The position numbers and the translations under genes were made by a program. From NCBI GenBank assembly GCA_009823505.1, contig VZQC01006898.1:13026-77025 (forward strand): a DNA stretch of 64,000 nt, read 5' to 3'. Below, piece by piece: positions 44,161 through 55,853 of the stretch. The DNA is from Rhizomys pruinosus. Its lineage: Eukaryota; Chordata; Mammalia; Rodentia; Spalacidae. Positions within the stretch are counted from its first letter, which is position 1, and each line of letters starts with the position of its first letter. The notes beneath the pieces were generated by a model. That model was not told the DNA's origin. It saw nothing but the letters and a program-made list of their open reading frames with translations, and searched no databases.

Positions 44161-44700
44161 TAGAACAGTAGCATATGTAACCTTTTGGGATTGCCTTTTT
44201 CCATTAAACATAATGCTTGGCAAGTCATACAACTTTTTTGTGCACATCAATAGCTCATTCCTTCTCCCGCTGAGTAGTACACGCTATACGGATGCTCTAT
44301 AGGTTCATTATTCACCCAGCAAAGTGCAATGGACTGTTCCCAGTTTTCGTCATTATGCCTAAAGATGCTATAACAGGTTTTCATGAACAGGTTTTTGTGT
44401 GAACACTAGTTCTCATTTCTCCACGATGTATTCCATGAAGAAAATTGCTGAGTTGTAAAGAAATTAACACAGTTTTCCAGAACTTGTAGACCACCTTACA
44501 TTCTCACATGACATGAGTGAATAATCTAACTTCCCACATCTTCGGAGCATTTGGTGTGGTCACTATTTCTAATTTTAGTCATTCTGATAAATCTGTAACG
44601 ATAATTTGTTGCAATTTAAATTCCTCTTTCCCTAGTGGCAGTGATGATGAAATTCTGTGTGCATATTTCTTTCTATAAATCCTCTTCAGTTAATGTTCTT

Positions 44701-44851
44701 TTTTTTGGTCTTTTTGAGACAGGGTCTCCCTGTAGCCCCAGCTGGCCTGGAACTCACTCTGTAGACCAGGCTGGCTTTGAACTCACAAAGATCTGCCTGC
44801 CTCTGCCTCCCAAGTGCTAGGATTAAAGGCGTGCGCCACCACGCCCGGCTA
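44701..44851 (-). mobile_element. Young B1 SINE with 14 bp target-site duplication
   Basis: CAGTTAATGTTCTT occurs on both sides (about 44687-44700 and 44852-44865). Nearly consensus B1, reverse strand. Confidence 0.95.
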
Positions 44852-44947
44852 TCAGTTAATGTTCTTTCAAGTGTTTTTGCCTGCTTTCTAATTGGATCAT
44901 TAGGTTTTATATTGTGGGGTTCTAGGAATTAAAAAGTAAATATGCAA

Positions 44948-45172
44948 GGGCTGGAGAGATGGTGCAGCAGTTACGAGTGCTGTCTCCTCTTGCACAGAGG
45001 ACAGGGATTCAGTTCCCAGCACCCACATGTCAGCTAACAACCATCTAACACCCACATGTCAGTTCCAGGGAATCCAGTCCCTTCTTCTGACCTCCATAGG
45101 CTTTGCACACATGGGTACACTTACATACACATAGTCAAGGCACTCATAAACATAAAAATAAAGTAAAATTAA
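44948..45172 (+). mobile_element. B3-type SINE
   Basis: GGGCTGGAGAGATGGTGC head, CAGTTCCAGGGAATCC body and an ATAAAGTAAAATTAAA tail. It holds a short internal duplication of ACACCCACATGTCAG. Confidence 0.93.
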
Positions 45173-45554
45173 ACTGAATAAATGTACTTAGAAAACACTA
45201 GTCCTTGGTATGTAATTTGCAAGTACTATCTCCGTCTGCCTGTCATATTTTTATTCTTTCATTTTAGGATATTGTCAGAATAAAATCTTTTTATTGTTAT
45301 GAAGTTCCATTTATCAATTATTTCTTTTGTGGTTTATGCTTTTTGGTGTTAAGTCTAAGAACTCTGCCTGGCCCTGGAGCCTGGGCGGTTTTCCACTTTG
45401 TCTACATGTTTCATAATTTAATGTTTTGTGTTCATGTGTTTCATCCTGAGTTTTCTATAAAGTGTGAGACCAGTATTCATTCATTCATTCATTTTAAAGT
45501 TTTGCTATGTATATGCAATTGCTTGCATATCATTCCTTGAAAATGGTGTTTTAG

Positions 45555-45805
45555 GCGCTGGAGAGATAGCCTAGCGGTTAAGAGTACCGACTGCTCTTGC
45601 AGAGGACCCGGGTTCTATCCCCATCACCCCCATGGTGGCTGAGAAGCATCTGAAACTCCAATTCCAGGAGAACTCCAGTTCCAGGGGAATCCGACACCCT
45701 CTTCCGACCTCCGTGGCATTGCACGACACGGGTGCACATACCTACATGCAGACAGTACATTCATACACATACAGAAATAAATTTAAAAAAAAAAAGAAAA
45801 AAAAA
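45555..45805 (+). mobile_element. Young B3-type SINE with perfect 16 bp target-site duplication
   Basis: GAAAATGGTGTTTTAG is found at 45539-45554 and 45806-45821. Near consensus, with a doubled CTCCAATTCCAGGAGAA/CTCCAGTTCCAGGGG middle. Confidence 0.97.
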
Positions 45806-46336
45806 GAAAATGGTGTTTTAGTTCTAGTGGGCTGGTTTTGGATTTTTAGAGACTGTATGTAGGCATGTTCATGTGGGTGTATTCTTGAGTTCTCTGTTCT
45901 GTTGGTCCATGTGCTCCCACATCATTAACATCATAGGGCCACATATGGTATACATATATAATAAGTCTTGAAATTGGGAAGATCACTTTCTGCCATTTTA
46001 TCTTTCCTGGTTGGTTTTGATTCTTCTAGTATTGTTGACCTTTTCATAGAAATTCTCAATGTCCCTGTTTATATTTAGAAGAATGTTATGATTCTGAATG
46101 GCATCAAGCTGATTTTAGGTATTAAGTCCTTCCAGTTGATGAGCATAATAGCCTTTTCTGCCTCTTCAGGTCTTCTCCCTCCTTGTCTCACATATGCTCA
46201 ACATGCACTTCCTATACATGTTTATTAGACCGACCCTAAAATGTCTCTATTTAGCTACTATAATTTTAGTATATCATTTTTGTATGTTCATCTTATATTC
46301 TGAAATCTTGAAGTGCTTAGTCCACAGGTTTCCAAG

Positions 46337-46340
<4 letters not shown>

Positions 46341-46374
<34 letters not shown>
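46341..46374 (+). repeat. (TG)n microsatellite
   Basis: About 17 perfect GT units within the old L1. Confidence 0.97.
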
Positions 46375-46375
<1 letters not shown>

Positions 46376-46857
46376 GAGGGAATTTTCTGTGTAGACAATC
46401 CTATTATCTGCAAATAGGAATAGCTTTATGTCTTGTTGTTCAGTCTATCTACCTGTCACTTCTTGCTTCGTTGCAGTGCTGGAGTGTACAGTACCATACT
46501 GAATAGATGCTCTTCAGGGGCAAGATTCAACAGATGAGTATTTCATTACTGAATATAAGGTTAGATGCTGAGTTTTGTAAATGATTTTTAATGAGTTTTG
46601 GAAATTTCCTTCTATGTGTATCATAATTAGTTGAGGGAATTTTCAAATGATTGTGTTCTGTATTGATTAATATAATATTACTTTCTTCTTCTGTTTGTTA
46701 CTATGGTGGAATGCATGGATTGATTTCTGAATCTTAAACCTCTCTTACATCTGCCTCCCCAAATTTGTGCTCCTCCACTGCTCCTGGGTATGGGTCCATT
46801 CCTTTGAGCATGCTCAACCTACCTGGTGTCACATCCTTAATGAAAATAGCATCTTGG

Positions 46858-47082
46858 GGCTGGAGAGATGACTCAGCATTTAAGAGCACTGGCTGCTCTT
46901 CCAGGTGACCCAGCATCCACACGGGGGCTAACAACTATCCAAAACCCCAGTTCCAGGGAATCTGATGTCCTCTTCTGACATCTGCAGGCCACACATGCCA
47001 TGGGTGCACTTGCATAACACAGGCACTACATTTTATACACCCAGGGTGAAAGGAATAAATAAAATGTTTAAAAAAAAAAAAA
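46858..47082 (+). mobile_element. B3-type SINE
   Basis: GGGGCTGGAGAGATGACTCAG head and an AATAAATAAAATG(T)TTAAAAAAA tail. Confidence 0.93.
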
Positions 47083-47099
47083 GAGCACACCTATAGTGC

Positions 47100-47640
47100 A
47101 CTCAGACTTCTTACAGAAGAAAGCATCAGAGCAAGCTGTTCAAGGCTAACCATGTATTGCCTCCCTGGGATTCCATTCCCCACATTCAACCACTGAGGGA
47201 CCCAGAGACCCGTGGCTGAGGCCTGAGCTGGCTCAGCAGTACAGTTCAGGGCAGTAGTACAACATGGCATCCTCTATGCAATGCTGGTTTTGTAGACATA
47301 CAGAAAACAAGAGTTGTGGGGTCAAGGAGGTTTCCACTAAGATTTCAAAGGAATGCTTGGGCGTTTAGGCAATGTGTGGCAGGTCATAGTTCGTTTCAAC
47401 AGCTCCTGAGAAATGTATGAAGCTATGATGGTGAAACACCAGGAAGGTAGAGATGTCGGGACATGCAGTGTCCGCATAGGTAGCAAAGAGCCTGCAGGCT
47501 GCCTTCCACAAGGCCCTGGGGACAGAGCTATTCAAAGCATGCTTGCCTGCTAGGCTTTGAGCTTGCTTCACTCAGATCAATCCTTCCTATTCCCTCACTC
47601 CACCTTTTGGAAGTAAAAATTACCCTGTGCCATTGATCTC
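47100..47640. other. Unidentified sequence
   Basis: No gene or repeat recognised with confidence. Confidence 0.35.
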
Positions 47641-48180
47641 AGAAGCATGTAATTTGTGTGTTTTAAAAAAAAATTTAATAGGATCTCATAGCTAAGAGTT
47701 GCTTTGAGTCTCAGAGGAGACTTTGGACTTGGCCTTTTGAGTAACTGTGGACATTTGAGACAAGGGACTCTTGGAAATGAACTATGTACATTATGCATTA
47801 TAATGTAAACACGAGATTTGGATGGACATGTAGACAGACAAGGTGTTTAGATTAGAAATGTCCATTAAATATCATATATCAAAGGCCTGTCAGACTTCGG
47901 TGCCATTGGGTGATGGGACACCATTCAAGAGATGAGGCTTGGTGGGCAGATGGGAGGTCACTGAGGACACACTTGCAGTGAGAATTGACACTCTGAGTGC
48001 TGTCAGCACCCCATTGCTCTGCTGCTCTGAATGGGCAGCTTTGCTCTGAGGTTCTGTTGCCTCGGGTCCAACTGACCATGAAATGAAACCCAGGAAACAG
48101 TAAACTAAAGTCTTTCCTCTTTTTAAGTTTATTAATTCAGGTGTTTTGTCACAGTGATGGAGAACCACCTGACACCTTTT
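47640..48180 (+). repeat. Possible MaLR-type or other LTR-like repeat
   Basis: GGACTTTGGACTTGGCC, a GTGCCATTGGGTGATGG block and AGTCTTTCCTC...GTCACAGTGATGG recall medium-reiterated LTR elements. Boundaries and family are uncertain. Confidence 0.4.
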
Positions 48181-48614
48181 CTTGTAGAGTCTTTTAAGAA
48201 GTTCAATATTCAATGTCTTCATGATGTTCAAAGAATCCACAAATCAAGGAAGCTTTCTTCCTTTTGAGATGTGTTTCATTTATCTACTTCTTCCTTATAA
48301 TTAAGACAAGAGCAGGATTGGATGTGTAGTGCTGTACCTTGGCAAGGGATTAGACGATATATCAATAAGAAGCAATTACATGGCTTTAAGTGGCTTTATA
48401 CTGGAAGAAGCATCTGCCATGAGATTTGAGTGTCCAGAAGCACTCCTGACAGTCCAGAAGCATTCCTGACAGTCATGCTAAGAACAGCATCTATGTCCTC
48501 CTCACTCAGAAAAAGTCTAAGGCTTGTGTTTCCACTGAGACACTTTGAGGAAAGAGGCAAGGTTTTCTCCAAATAGCAGACTTGCTTTCATTTATTATAA
48601 AATTGGGAATCATC
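48181..48614. other. Unidentified sequence
   Basis: No gene recognised; it holds an imperfect 21 bp repeat around 48433-48475 (CCAGAAGCACTCCTGACAGT). Confidence 0.4.
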
Positions 48615-48855
48615 AAACTCAGTGATCCAGCAGTGGGAGCATAAGCTTGTGACTCAGTACTGAGGAGGCAGAGGCAGGAGGAGCCCTGGGCTTTGCTGGC
48701 CAGCTAAGTTTGTCAAATCAGTGAGCTCCAAGTTCAGTGAGAAATCCTGTTACAAAAGCGAGGTAGAGCTAAACCTAGGAAGACGTTTCATGCCAACCTC
48801 TAGCCTCCACACACGTGCACACACAAACATGTGCACACACAAACACACAAAAAAC
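48615..48855 (+). mobile_element. B4/RSINE-like SINE
   Basis: A B1-like TACTGAGGAGGCAGAGGCAGG body is followed by CCTCTAGCCTCCACACAC and a CA-rich end. Confidence 0.6.
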
Positions 48856-48892
48856 ATGACATGGTGCTCTAGAAATCGGTACAACCTTCTGT

Positions 48893-49080
48893 TACTATTT
48901 TATTTTGTTTATTTGTATGTGTATGAGTGTTTTGCCTGCATGTATATACCCATGTGAATGCAGTGCCTGTGGAGGCCAGAAGAGGGTGTCAGATCCCCTG
49001 AAATTGGAGTTACGGATGATTGTGAGTTGCCACGTGGGTGCTGAGAATTGAACCACTGTCCTCTGCAAGAGTAGCCAAAA
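48893..49080 (-). mobile_element. B3-type SINE
   Basis: Reverse B3 from TTATTTGTATGTGTATGAGTG to CTCTGCAAGAGTAGCC; the head is truncated where L1 sequence begins. Confidence 0.9.
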
Positions 49081-49150
49081 AATGAAGAAAACAATCCCAT
49101 TTATAACAGTAACAAAAAATAAAGTATCTAAATGTATATTTAACAAACAG
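49081..49150 (+). mobile_element. L1 ORF2 fragment
   Basis: CCCATTTATAACAGTAACAA and following bases match the ORF2 region near the junction with the C-terminal domain. Confidence 0.5.
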
Positions 49151-50414
49151 AATCCTGCCAAAGTCCATCTCCAACAGGTTCAGTTCCAGAAGTGGGTGGT
49201 TACAAAGGCGGTGAAGAAATTAATCTCAAATAAGACACAAGAATCTTTCTTTTTCATGACCTGAGGAGCACCTATCTTCCCTGCTCCTGTGCAGAGGACC
49301 TCTCGGGTTTGCCACTCTGATGAAATTCCTGACCTAAGGATCAGAGAGCGTTTGCCCTCTCTGATCCTGTGCAGAGGGCCTTTCCAGCTTGCCACTCTGC
49401 GATTCCTTTTCTTCTCTGCTCCTCAGGTCCCAATGTTTATTTTTATATGCCCTAAAACTAATATATGTTATGCAAGTCTAAGCTAATGATGAAAAAATAA
49501 CCCAACTTCCCTGTAAATATTTTTCAGAAAATTCACACCTGAAATTATTCTTAACATCAAAAACAGTAAAACAATCAATAATGGCACAATCATTTAGTTG
49601 AGACATCAAGAAAGTGAAACAATAATAGTACAGCCATTCAGCTAAGCAATTTAGCAGTTTTGCAGCACAGTGAAGTTAATATTAACTTTTAACTCTGAGG
49701 ACTCCATTCTTTATGCCTTGTGGTTATATAGGTGCTGCACAGTGTAAAAAATGAGCTTTAAAACTTTAACAATAGAGAACTTTATTTTTCTCACTTTAGT
49801 TCCTGTTTGCTGGACCTGTAAGCCATTTCGTGGCTGGTGTAGCTTTGCTTCATATCTTGTTTTTATTCTGGTCATTGTTGTCCTCAGTTTCTGTTTTTAA
49901 CACTTTCTGCTAAGGTGATTTTCTATGGGTTATTAATCTTTAAGTCAGATCACTAGAATCCACGGCCTCATTGGACTTAGTTTCACTTTGCCCTACAATC
50001 CTCTTTTTAGTTTAAACCTGACTGTGAAATCAAAATTCCTTTCCTTACTTGGGCATTCTGTGTATGACACAGTTTTTGTAGACTTCTTAATTCCTACTTT
50101 ATCACACTTTTAAGTTGTGTACACAGTACCATTATTTCTCACAAATTACTCATTTCTAGAAAAGGCAAAAGTGTCAGTTCCACTCCTTGAGGCAGAAGCA
50201 GGTACCCTAACTGCTAGAGAGCCAAAAGTCAAGCAGGCCAGAAAAATAAGAATTAATATGATAAGGAGAATTATTAAAAACCAAGGTCAGCTGGAGAGCA
50301 AACTTCAACCAGACAAGTCAGGAACTTTGTCAAGCAGTGAACATTTCACGAATGACTCCGCCAGAATGCAATATTTGTATAATGACTACTATAAACCTCT
50401 GACAAAAAAAAATT
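49151..50414. other. Unassigned sequence, LTR-like in part
   Basis: At 49255-49430 two related units (CCTGTGCAGAGGACCTCTCGG and CCTGTGCAGAGGGCCTTTCCAG) repeat in a way seen in retroviral LTRs, but I cannot define ends. A 99-codon ORF (50117-50416, +) is rich in charged residues with no known domain. Confidence 0.35.
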
Positions 50415-50510
50415 AAAGAAGCTACAAATAAGGCAAAACATAATCTCCATCAAAATCCCAAAGTCTTTTTTCACAGAAGTTAATAAATACTCTTTAAATT
50501 GGTATGGTGA

Positions 50511-50672
50511 AGCCGGGCGTGTTGGCGCATGCCTGTAATCCTAGCACTTGGGAGGCAGAGGCAGGCGGATCTTTGTGAGTTCAAGGCCAGCCTGGTCTAC
50601 AGAGTGAGTTCCAGGACAGCTGGGGCTACAGGGAGACCCTGTCTCAAAAAGACCAAAAAATAAATAAAATTA
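50511..50672 (+). mobile_element. Young B1 SINE
   Basis: Near-consensus B1 from GCCGGGCGTGTTGGCGCATG; AAATTGGTATGG flanks it on both sides. Confidence 0.95.
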
Positions 50673-50784
50673 AAATTAAAATAAATTGGTATGGAGCCAC
50701 AAAGTCCTCAAATGGTCAAAATAATCTTGGGTAAAATCAGAGAAAGCTGGAGATGTCACACTGCTGAATTTTAAAATGTATTAC

Positions 50785-50973
50785 ATCCTGGATCGACGTG
50801 GTGCTCTTGTGCTGTCTACAGGTCTGGGCCTAAGCTGCATCAGGCAAGGGATGTCCATTCATGATGAATGTGGCTGCTCTTCTCGCTCTGCCTACGGGAC
50901 CCCTTGCCTCTCCTCCTCAATGTTCATTGGTATGTGGAAGTCAGGGACTGCGGTATCCAGATCCCCCCCAAAA
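50785..50973 (+). mobile_element. Retroposed 189 bp segment of unknown origin
   Basis: An insert inside L1 is flanked by perfect TTAAAATGTATTAC copies at 50771-50784 and 50974-50987. It begins ATCCTGGATCGACG and ends CCCCCCCAAAA. It is not a SINE or L1 and may be a 5'-truncated processed copy of a cellular RNA. Confidence 0.8.
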
Positions 50974-51692
50974 TTAAAATGTATTACAAAGCTATTGTAA
51001 TCTAAACACATGGAACTGGCATAAAAAGGCATCAAACAGTTAAGTGGAATAGGAGGCTCAGAAATAACCCCCATATTTATGATCAAATGACTTTTTATAA
51101 AAGTACTAAGAAATCACAATAGGGAAAAGAAAATCTTTCATTAATTGGTGCATAGAAAACTGATTATTCACATGGAAAAGACTCTTACTACATTCCAGGC
51201 ATAAAACCAACTCAAAATAGATGAAAGACCTGAAACTACAAAACAGCTGGATGAAAACATGGGAAAAGATCAATGACATTGGTCTGGACAAAGACTTTTG
51301 GGATATGACCCTGAAAGGTCAGGCACCCAAAAGGAAAATAGGCGAATGACGTCGAACCAGAGCGGAAACAAAGTGAAGACAGGGCACAGGTGGGGGAGGA
51401 GTCGCAGTCTCGGTCTGTACAGTTCAGTGGCGTTGATAAGCACTCAGTCTCCAGAACTTCATAATCTTGCCAAACAGAAACTCTAAGTGACTAAACGATA
51501 ACTCCCATTTCTCTCTTTTATAGATCTGGACAAAGCCATTGCTTTGTTCTATGTTTTCTATGAGTTTGGCTACTCTAAGTTTCTCATGTATATGGAAATA
51601 CACAGTATTTGTCTTTTTGTGACTGGCTTATTTCACTTAGTGCAATGCCTTGAAGTTTCATCTATGGGAGGATTTCCTGCTTCTTGTTTTGT

Positions 51693-51842
51693 TTTTGTCT
51701 TTTTGAGACAGGGTCTCCTTGTAGCCCCAGTTATCCTGGCACTCACTATGTAGACCAGGCTGGCCTTGAACTCACAGAGACCCTCATGCCTCTGCCTCCC
51801 AAGTGCTGGGATTAAAGGCATGTGCCACCACACCCAGCAAGA
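51693..51842 (-). mobile_element. B1 SINE
   Basis: Reverse B1 flanked by GATTTCCTGCTTCTT and GATTTCCTGATTCTT copies. Confidence 0.92.
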
Positions 51843-51929
51843 TTTCCTGATTCTTAAAGGCTGGCTGATAGATAGTTCATTGTTTGGATACATTACCAAC
51901 CAAGTGGATGCAGTTCTTTTGCTGTACCT

Positions 51930-52870
51930 GAATGGGAATGAGGAGTAGACAAGGGGATCTCACGTTGTAGTCCTGGGTCTTGAGTGCTAGAGGCTTATGT
52001 GGTGAGCTGACAGAAACACACACCTTTGAATCCCAAGAATTAGAAATTTAATAGTTCCAGGCATTAGAAACCATAGACATGGAACCCTGGGCACCAAGAT
52101 TGGAGATTTACTGCTCTGGTTTCCATTTCCCAGAGGCCTGGCACTTGATGGCTGGTAAACGCTTCTTGTCTCTGGCTCTTCACAGATTTCTCTATTTCTA
52201 CAGCTGTGGCTGTCTGCTCTCTCTGTCTCTCACTGGAACACTTGCACCCCCTTCCTACTGCTTCTGCCACTGCAGCTCTTCTGAGTTTCCAACAAGGAGC
52301 CAAAAACTACCGAAAACTTTTATTGAGCTCAGTGTTGTGAAAGGACACCAGAGGGCAGCACAAGAAAGCATATCTTTGCTGAGTCAGAGAGAGCAGAGCA
52401 GCCTGCTCACATAGACAGAACCCGGTGGGAGGGCAAAGGGGTTACAGTCCTTCACAGTGGAAGTGCTTCCACTGTGGCCTGGATGAAAATGCCTGCTGTA
52501 GTTGACAAAGGCTTGTGATGGCAAAAAACGTCCTGCATGCAGCCAGAATGGTGCTTTGGGGAGGTTGAGTCCTGCTTCAGCAGCAAGTAACTATAGTGAT
52601 GCCCAAGACAACTGGGAAGTGTATTCAAAGTCGCTTGGCTGCCATGAGGCCAGCTGAGGGGGGGTGGGGGGGGCTTGGATGACATCCCTTTGTCAAGGCA
52701 GCTAGGCATAGAGAAAGGGACTGTCAGATGGTCTGCTCTTGAGAGGTTTAATCATTCACTGAAAACCTTAAGACAATGAAAGATAAACAGTGAACTAATT
52801 ATTCTAATAGCATCCAACAGTACTTAGCATGTTTTACATGTTTAATTCCTGTCTAGGTGCCCCAGGGAGA
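51930..52870. other. Unassigned insert in old L1
   Basis: No clear gene. The 5' part (51950-52300) contains C/T-rich sequence; the 3' part starts near AAAACTTTTATTGAGC, which could be a reversed poly(A) signal of an antisense retrocopy. A 24 bp palindrome with 11 bp arms lies at 52453-52476. Confidence 0.4.
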
Positions 52871-53099
52871 GGTAGGTCCCTCTGACCTGTCTCATACCCA
52901 CCACATTTTACTTATCTATTCATCTACTAATGGAGACCTGATTTGGTTTTGCCTCTTTGCCTTTGTGAATAATGCCACAATGAACATGGGTGTTCAAATA
53001 TCGTTTTTGAGATCCTGTTTCAATTCTTCAGAATTAAAACCCAGAAACAGGATTTCTGGATCACATGATACAGTGGGTTCAAGAAACCTTTGGTAATCT

Positions 53100-53627
53100 C
53101 GTTAGATTACTTTGAGCTGACTTTGAACAAGTTTTCATTCAGTGTGCCTCTGCTTCAGCTAGGACATGCAATTCTAGAGGACAGGCACTCTGTGATTTCG
53201 GCTGAAGTTGTTCAACTGATGGTCATCAATAAATGGTGAGAGAAACAATGGAGAGTTCTGACGTCAAACCTCTTGTGGCTAGAAGCTGGAGCCCATCTTG
53301 TTTCACTGAACCCAAATAACACGTACTGTTATTCCTTGGCTACCCACTGGAGGGCTCTCTTTAAACAATGGACACTAACTCCTGTGAAGGTATTAAATGT
53401 ATGGTTCGGTGCCTGACCTCCTGACCAGGTAGATTATACTTAATGGGTGGGCTGAAAACAACACCACAATCCCAAACAGCTAAAATTGAGAAAAGTGGAA
53501 GTTAATTTTTCTTTGGGGGTAGCCCTTGGTGGGTGCCCAGGCCCCAGTGAATGACTCCACACTCAAGCATATGTGGGTAGCACTCCTTGGACTTAATGGA
53601 TTATTTTTTAAAAATTGTGGGCTCTGG
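53100..53627. other. Unidentified sequence
   Basis: No gene or repeat recognised. Confidence 0.35.
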
Positions 53628-53823
53628 GGCTGGAGAGATGGCTCAGTGGTTAGGAGCACCAACTACTCTTGCAGAGGACCCAGGTTCGATTCCCAGAACC
53701 CACATGGTGGCTAGGAGCCGTCTTTGGGCAGGCAGGCGGATCTCTGTGAGTTCAAGTCCAGCCTGGTCCACAGAGTGAGTTCCAGGCTGGCTGGGGCTGT
53801 AGGGAGACCCTGCCTCAAAAAGA

Positions 53824-53862
<39 letters not shown>
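53628..53862 (+). mobile_element. Dimeric SINE (B2/B3 head + truncated B1) with (AAAT)n tail
   Basis: The head runs through GCTAGGAGCCGTCTTTGGGC into B1 at GCAGGCGGATC, i.e. the first ~40 bp of the B1 part are missing compared with other copies. It ends in an (AATA)n tail at 53822-53862. Confidence 0.75.
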
Positions 53863-54225
53863 ATATTCCCTCCCCTAAAAAAATTAAAAAAAAAAAAGTA
53901 TGGGCCCAGCCTGGTGAGTTCTCAAGAGACCTGGCCATCCACATCCCTCCCCTCCATTCCCAGATGCAGCTAACACTGTACAAACCATGCACCAGCTCAG
54001 GAAGACCCACCAGGGAGTCACTCATTTTTGGAATCACCTTAATCCCTCCAAACAAAAACCAACACTGACTCTCTAAAAGACTGACCTATGAGCTCTTCAT
54101 GCATCATCTGAAATCAATCAAACTTAAGAACAACAAAATCTGAACCAAAATTTCACTCAACAGAGGCAGACACACAACCAACAAAAGAAGTCCACAGTCC
54201 CAGTCACATTGCAAAAACAAACACA
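53863..54225. other. Unidentified sequence
   Basis: No gene or repeat recognised. Confidence 0.35.
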
Positions 54226-54462
54226 AACAGGAGCTGGAGAGATGGCCTAGCAGTTAAGAGCTCTGACTGCTCTTGCAGAGGACCTGGGTTCGATCCCCAG
54301 CACCCACATGATGGCTGAGAGCCATCCTTAACTCCAATTCCAGGGGAATCTGATGCCCTCTTCTGACCTCTGCGGCATTGCACGACATGGGCACACAGAC
54401 TTGCATGCAGACAGTACATTCATACACATAAAGAATAAATAAAAATTTAAAAAATACTTTAT
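54226..54462 (+). mobile_element. B3-type SINE
   Basis: Near-consensus head and body with an AATAAATAAAAATTTAAAAAA tail. AAACACAAACA flanks it on both sides. Confidence 0.95.
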
Positions 54463-55726
54463 AAAAAAACACAAACAATATGAAAGGACAAGACAATATG
54501 CCCCCCAAATCCACCGGGTCCTATAGAAATGTTATACAATGAGAATTATCTAGATGAACTCCAGGACGCACAATTTAAAAAACAATCATAAATATGATGA
54601 AAGAATTCAAGGAGTTTAAAGAAATGAACAAATATTTCAATGGACTTAAAGAAGATAGGAATAAGCTCCTAAGTAAAGTCCAAGAAAACACAAATATAAG
54701 ACTGAATGAAGTGAAGACAATTCAGTATTTGAAAATCAAATTCATAAAGAGATAGAAGTACTGAAGAAAACTCAAGCTGAAAAAAAAGATAGAATTGAAA
54801 AACTCAGTAACCCAATTAGAAAATTCATGGGAAAGTCTTACCAGTTGAATGGATAAAGCAGAAGATAGAGTTTCAAGAGTTGAAGAGAAAGTAGAAGAAT
54901 TGGATCCCTCAATCAAAAACTATGGGAAAAATATAAATACAAAGAAAGAATATGCAGAAACTTTGGGACACAATGAAATAGTCAAATCTATGAACTATAG
55001 GCATGGAGAAGGAGAATCCAAGGTCAATAACATAGACCAGATCTTCAACAGTATCATAGAAGAAAACTTTCCCAAATTAAGGAAGAATTTATGCCCACCA
55101 AACCAGCAGTACTTCTGACTTAAGAGAGTAATAAATATAGCCAAGATACAACCGAAAGAAAACAAATGAAGCTATAACTACTGAAACACAAAATAGTAGT
55201 ATGAACACAAACAGAAAAAGTGATAGCAATCAGCACACACCTTTCAATATTAACTTTAAAGAATAATGGCATCAGCTCCCCCAACCAAAACACACTGGCT
55301 AGTAGAATGGATTCAGAAACAAAATCCATCTCTGTGTTGTGTACTAGAAATTCATTTTATTTTCAAGGATAGGCAACATCTTAGAGTAAAAGGATGGGAA
55401 AAAATAACTCCAAGCAAATGGGACCAGGAAACAATCAGGTGCTACTCTACTAATACCCGACAAAATGCACTTCAAGTTACAATTAATCAGAGGAGATAAA
55501 GAGGAATTAACCAAGAATTAAAAACAATTAACCATTACAATCCTAAACATACATGTACCAAACTCTGGGGCACCCAACTCAATAAAAAGCATACCGCTAG
55601 ACTTCATTCAGGTCGCGGTTTAACGTAATAGCAAGTCATTACCCTACTTTCTCCAATAGACAGTTCGCCTGAACAAAAAATGAGCAGAGAAACATCAGAT
55701 GAAATGACATCATACATCAAATGGAC

Positions 55727-55813
55727 CTAATATATATATAATAATATATATATATTATATATATAATAATATATATATCTCTATCGACGAGAATAGACGA
55801 GGAGAGCGGAGTC

Positions 55814-55850
<37 letters not shown>
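55727..55850 (+). repeat. AT palindrome cluster followed by (AG)n
   Basis: TA-rich inverted repeats (55729-55779) run into a CpG-bearing TCTATCGACGAGAATAGACG segment, then (AG)n at 55816-55850. Confidence 0.8.

Positions 55851-55853
<3 letters not shown>

Larger units (their letters stand above)
44160..46740 (-). mobile_element. Old antisense L1 (3' UTR to RT) with nested SINEs
   Basis: The order follows the antisense L1 3' end: GGTTTTTGTGTGAACAC, GCATTTGGTGTGGTCACT, then CTGTTGGTCCATGTGCTC and an RT region to about 46730. It is split by SINEs at 44700-44850, 44948-45172 and 45555-45805, and contains a (TG)n at 46341-46374. Confidence 0.8.
50415..51345 (+). mobile_element. L1 ORF2 fragment with two nested insertions
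   Basis: The region CATCAAAATCCCAAAG to about 51345 matches ORF2 3' sequence. It is interrupted by a B1 (50511-50672) and by a 189 bp retroposed segment (50785-50973). Confidence 0.8.
51480..53100 (-). mobile_element. Old antisense L1 3' end, split by insertions
   Basis: GTTTGGCTACTCTAAGTTTC to ACTTAGTGCAATGCC (51560-51680) and CATCTACTAATGGAGACCTG to CTGGATCACATGAT (52900-53070) are consecutive parts of the antisense L1 3' end. B1 (51693-51842) and about 940 bp of unassigned DNA (51930-52870) lie between. Confidence 0.7.

Noticed and set aside
54849..55118. Coiled-coil open frame that could be a cellular gene
   Set aside because: Composition, position before endonuclease/RT sequence and wording fit L1 ORF1.
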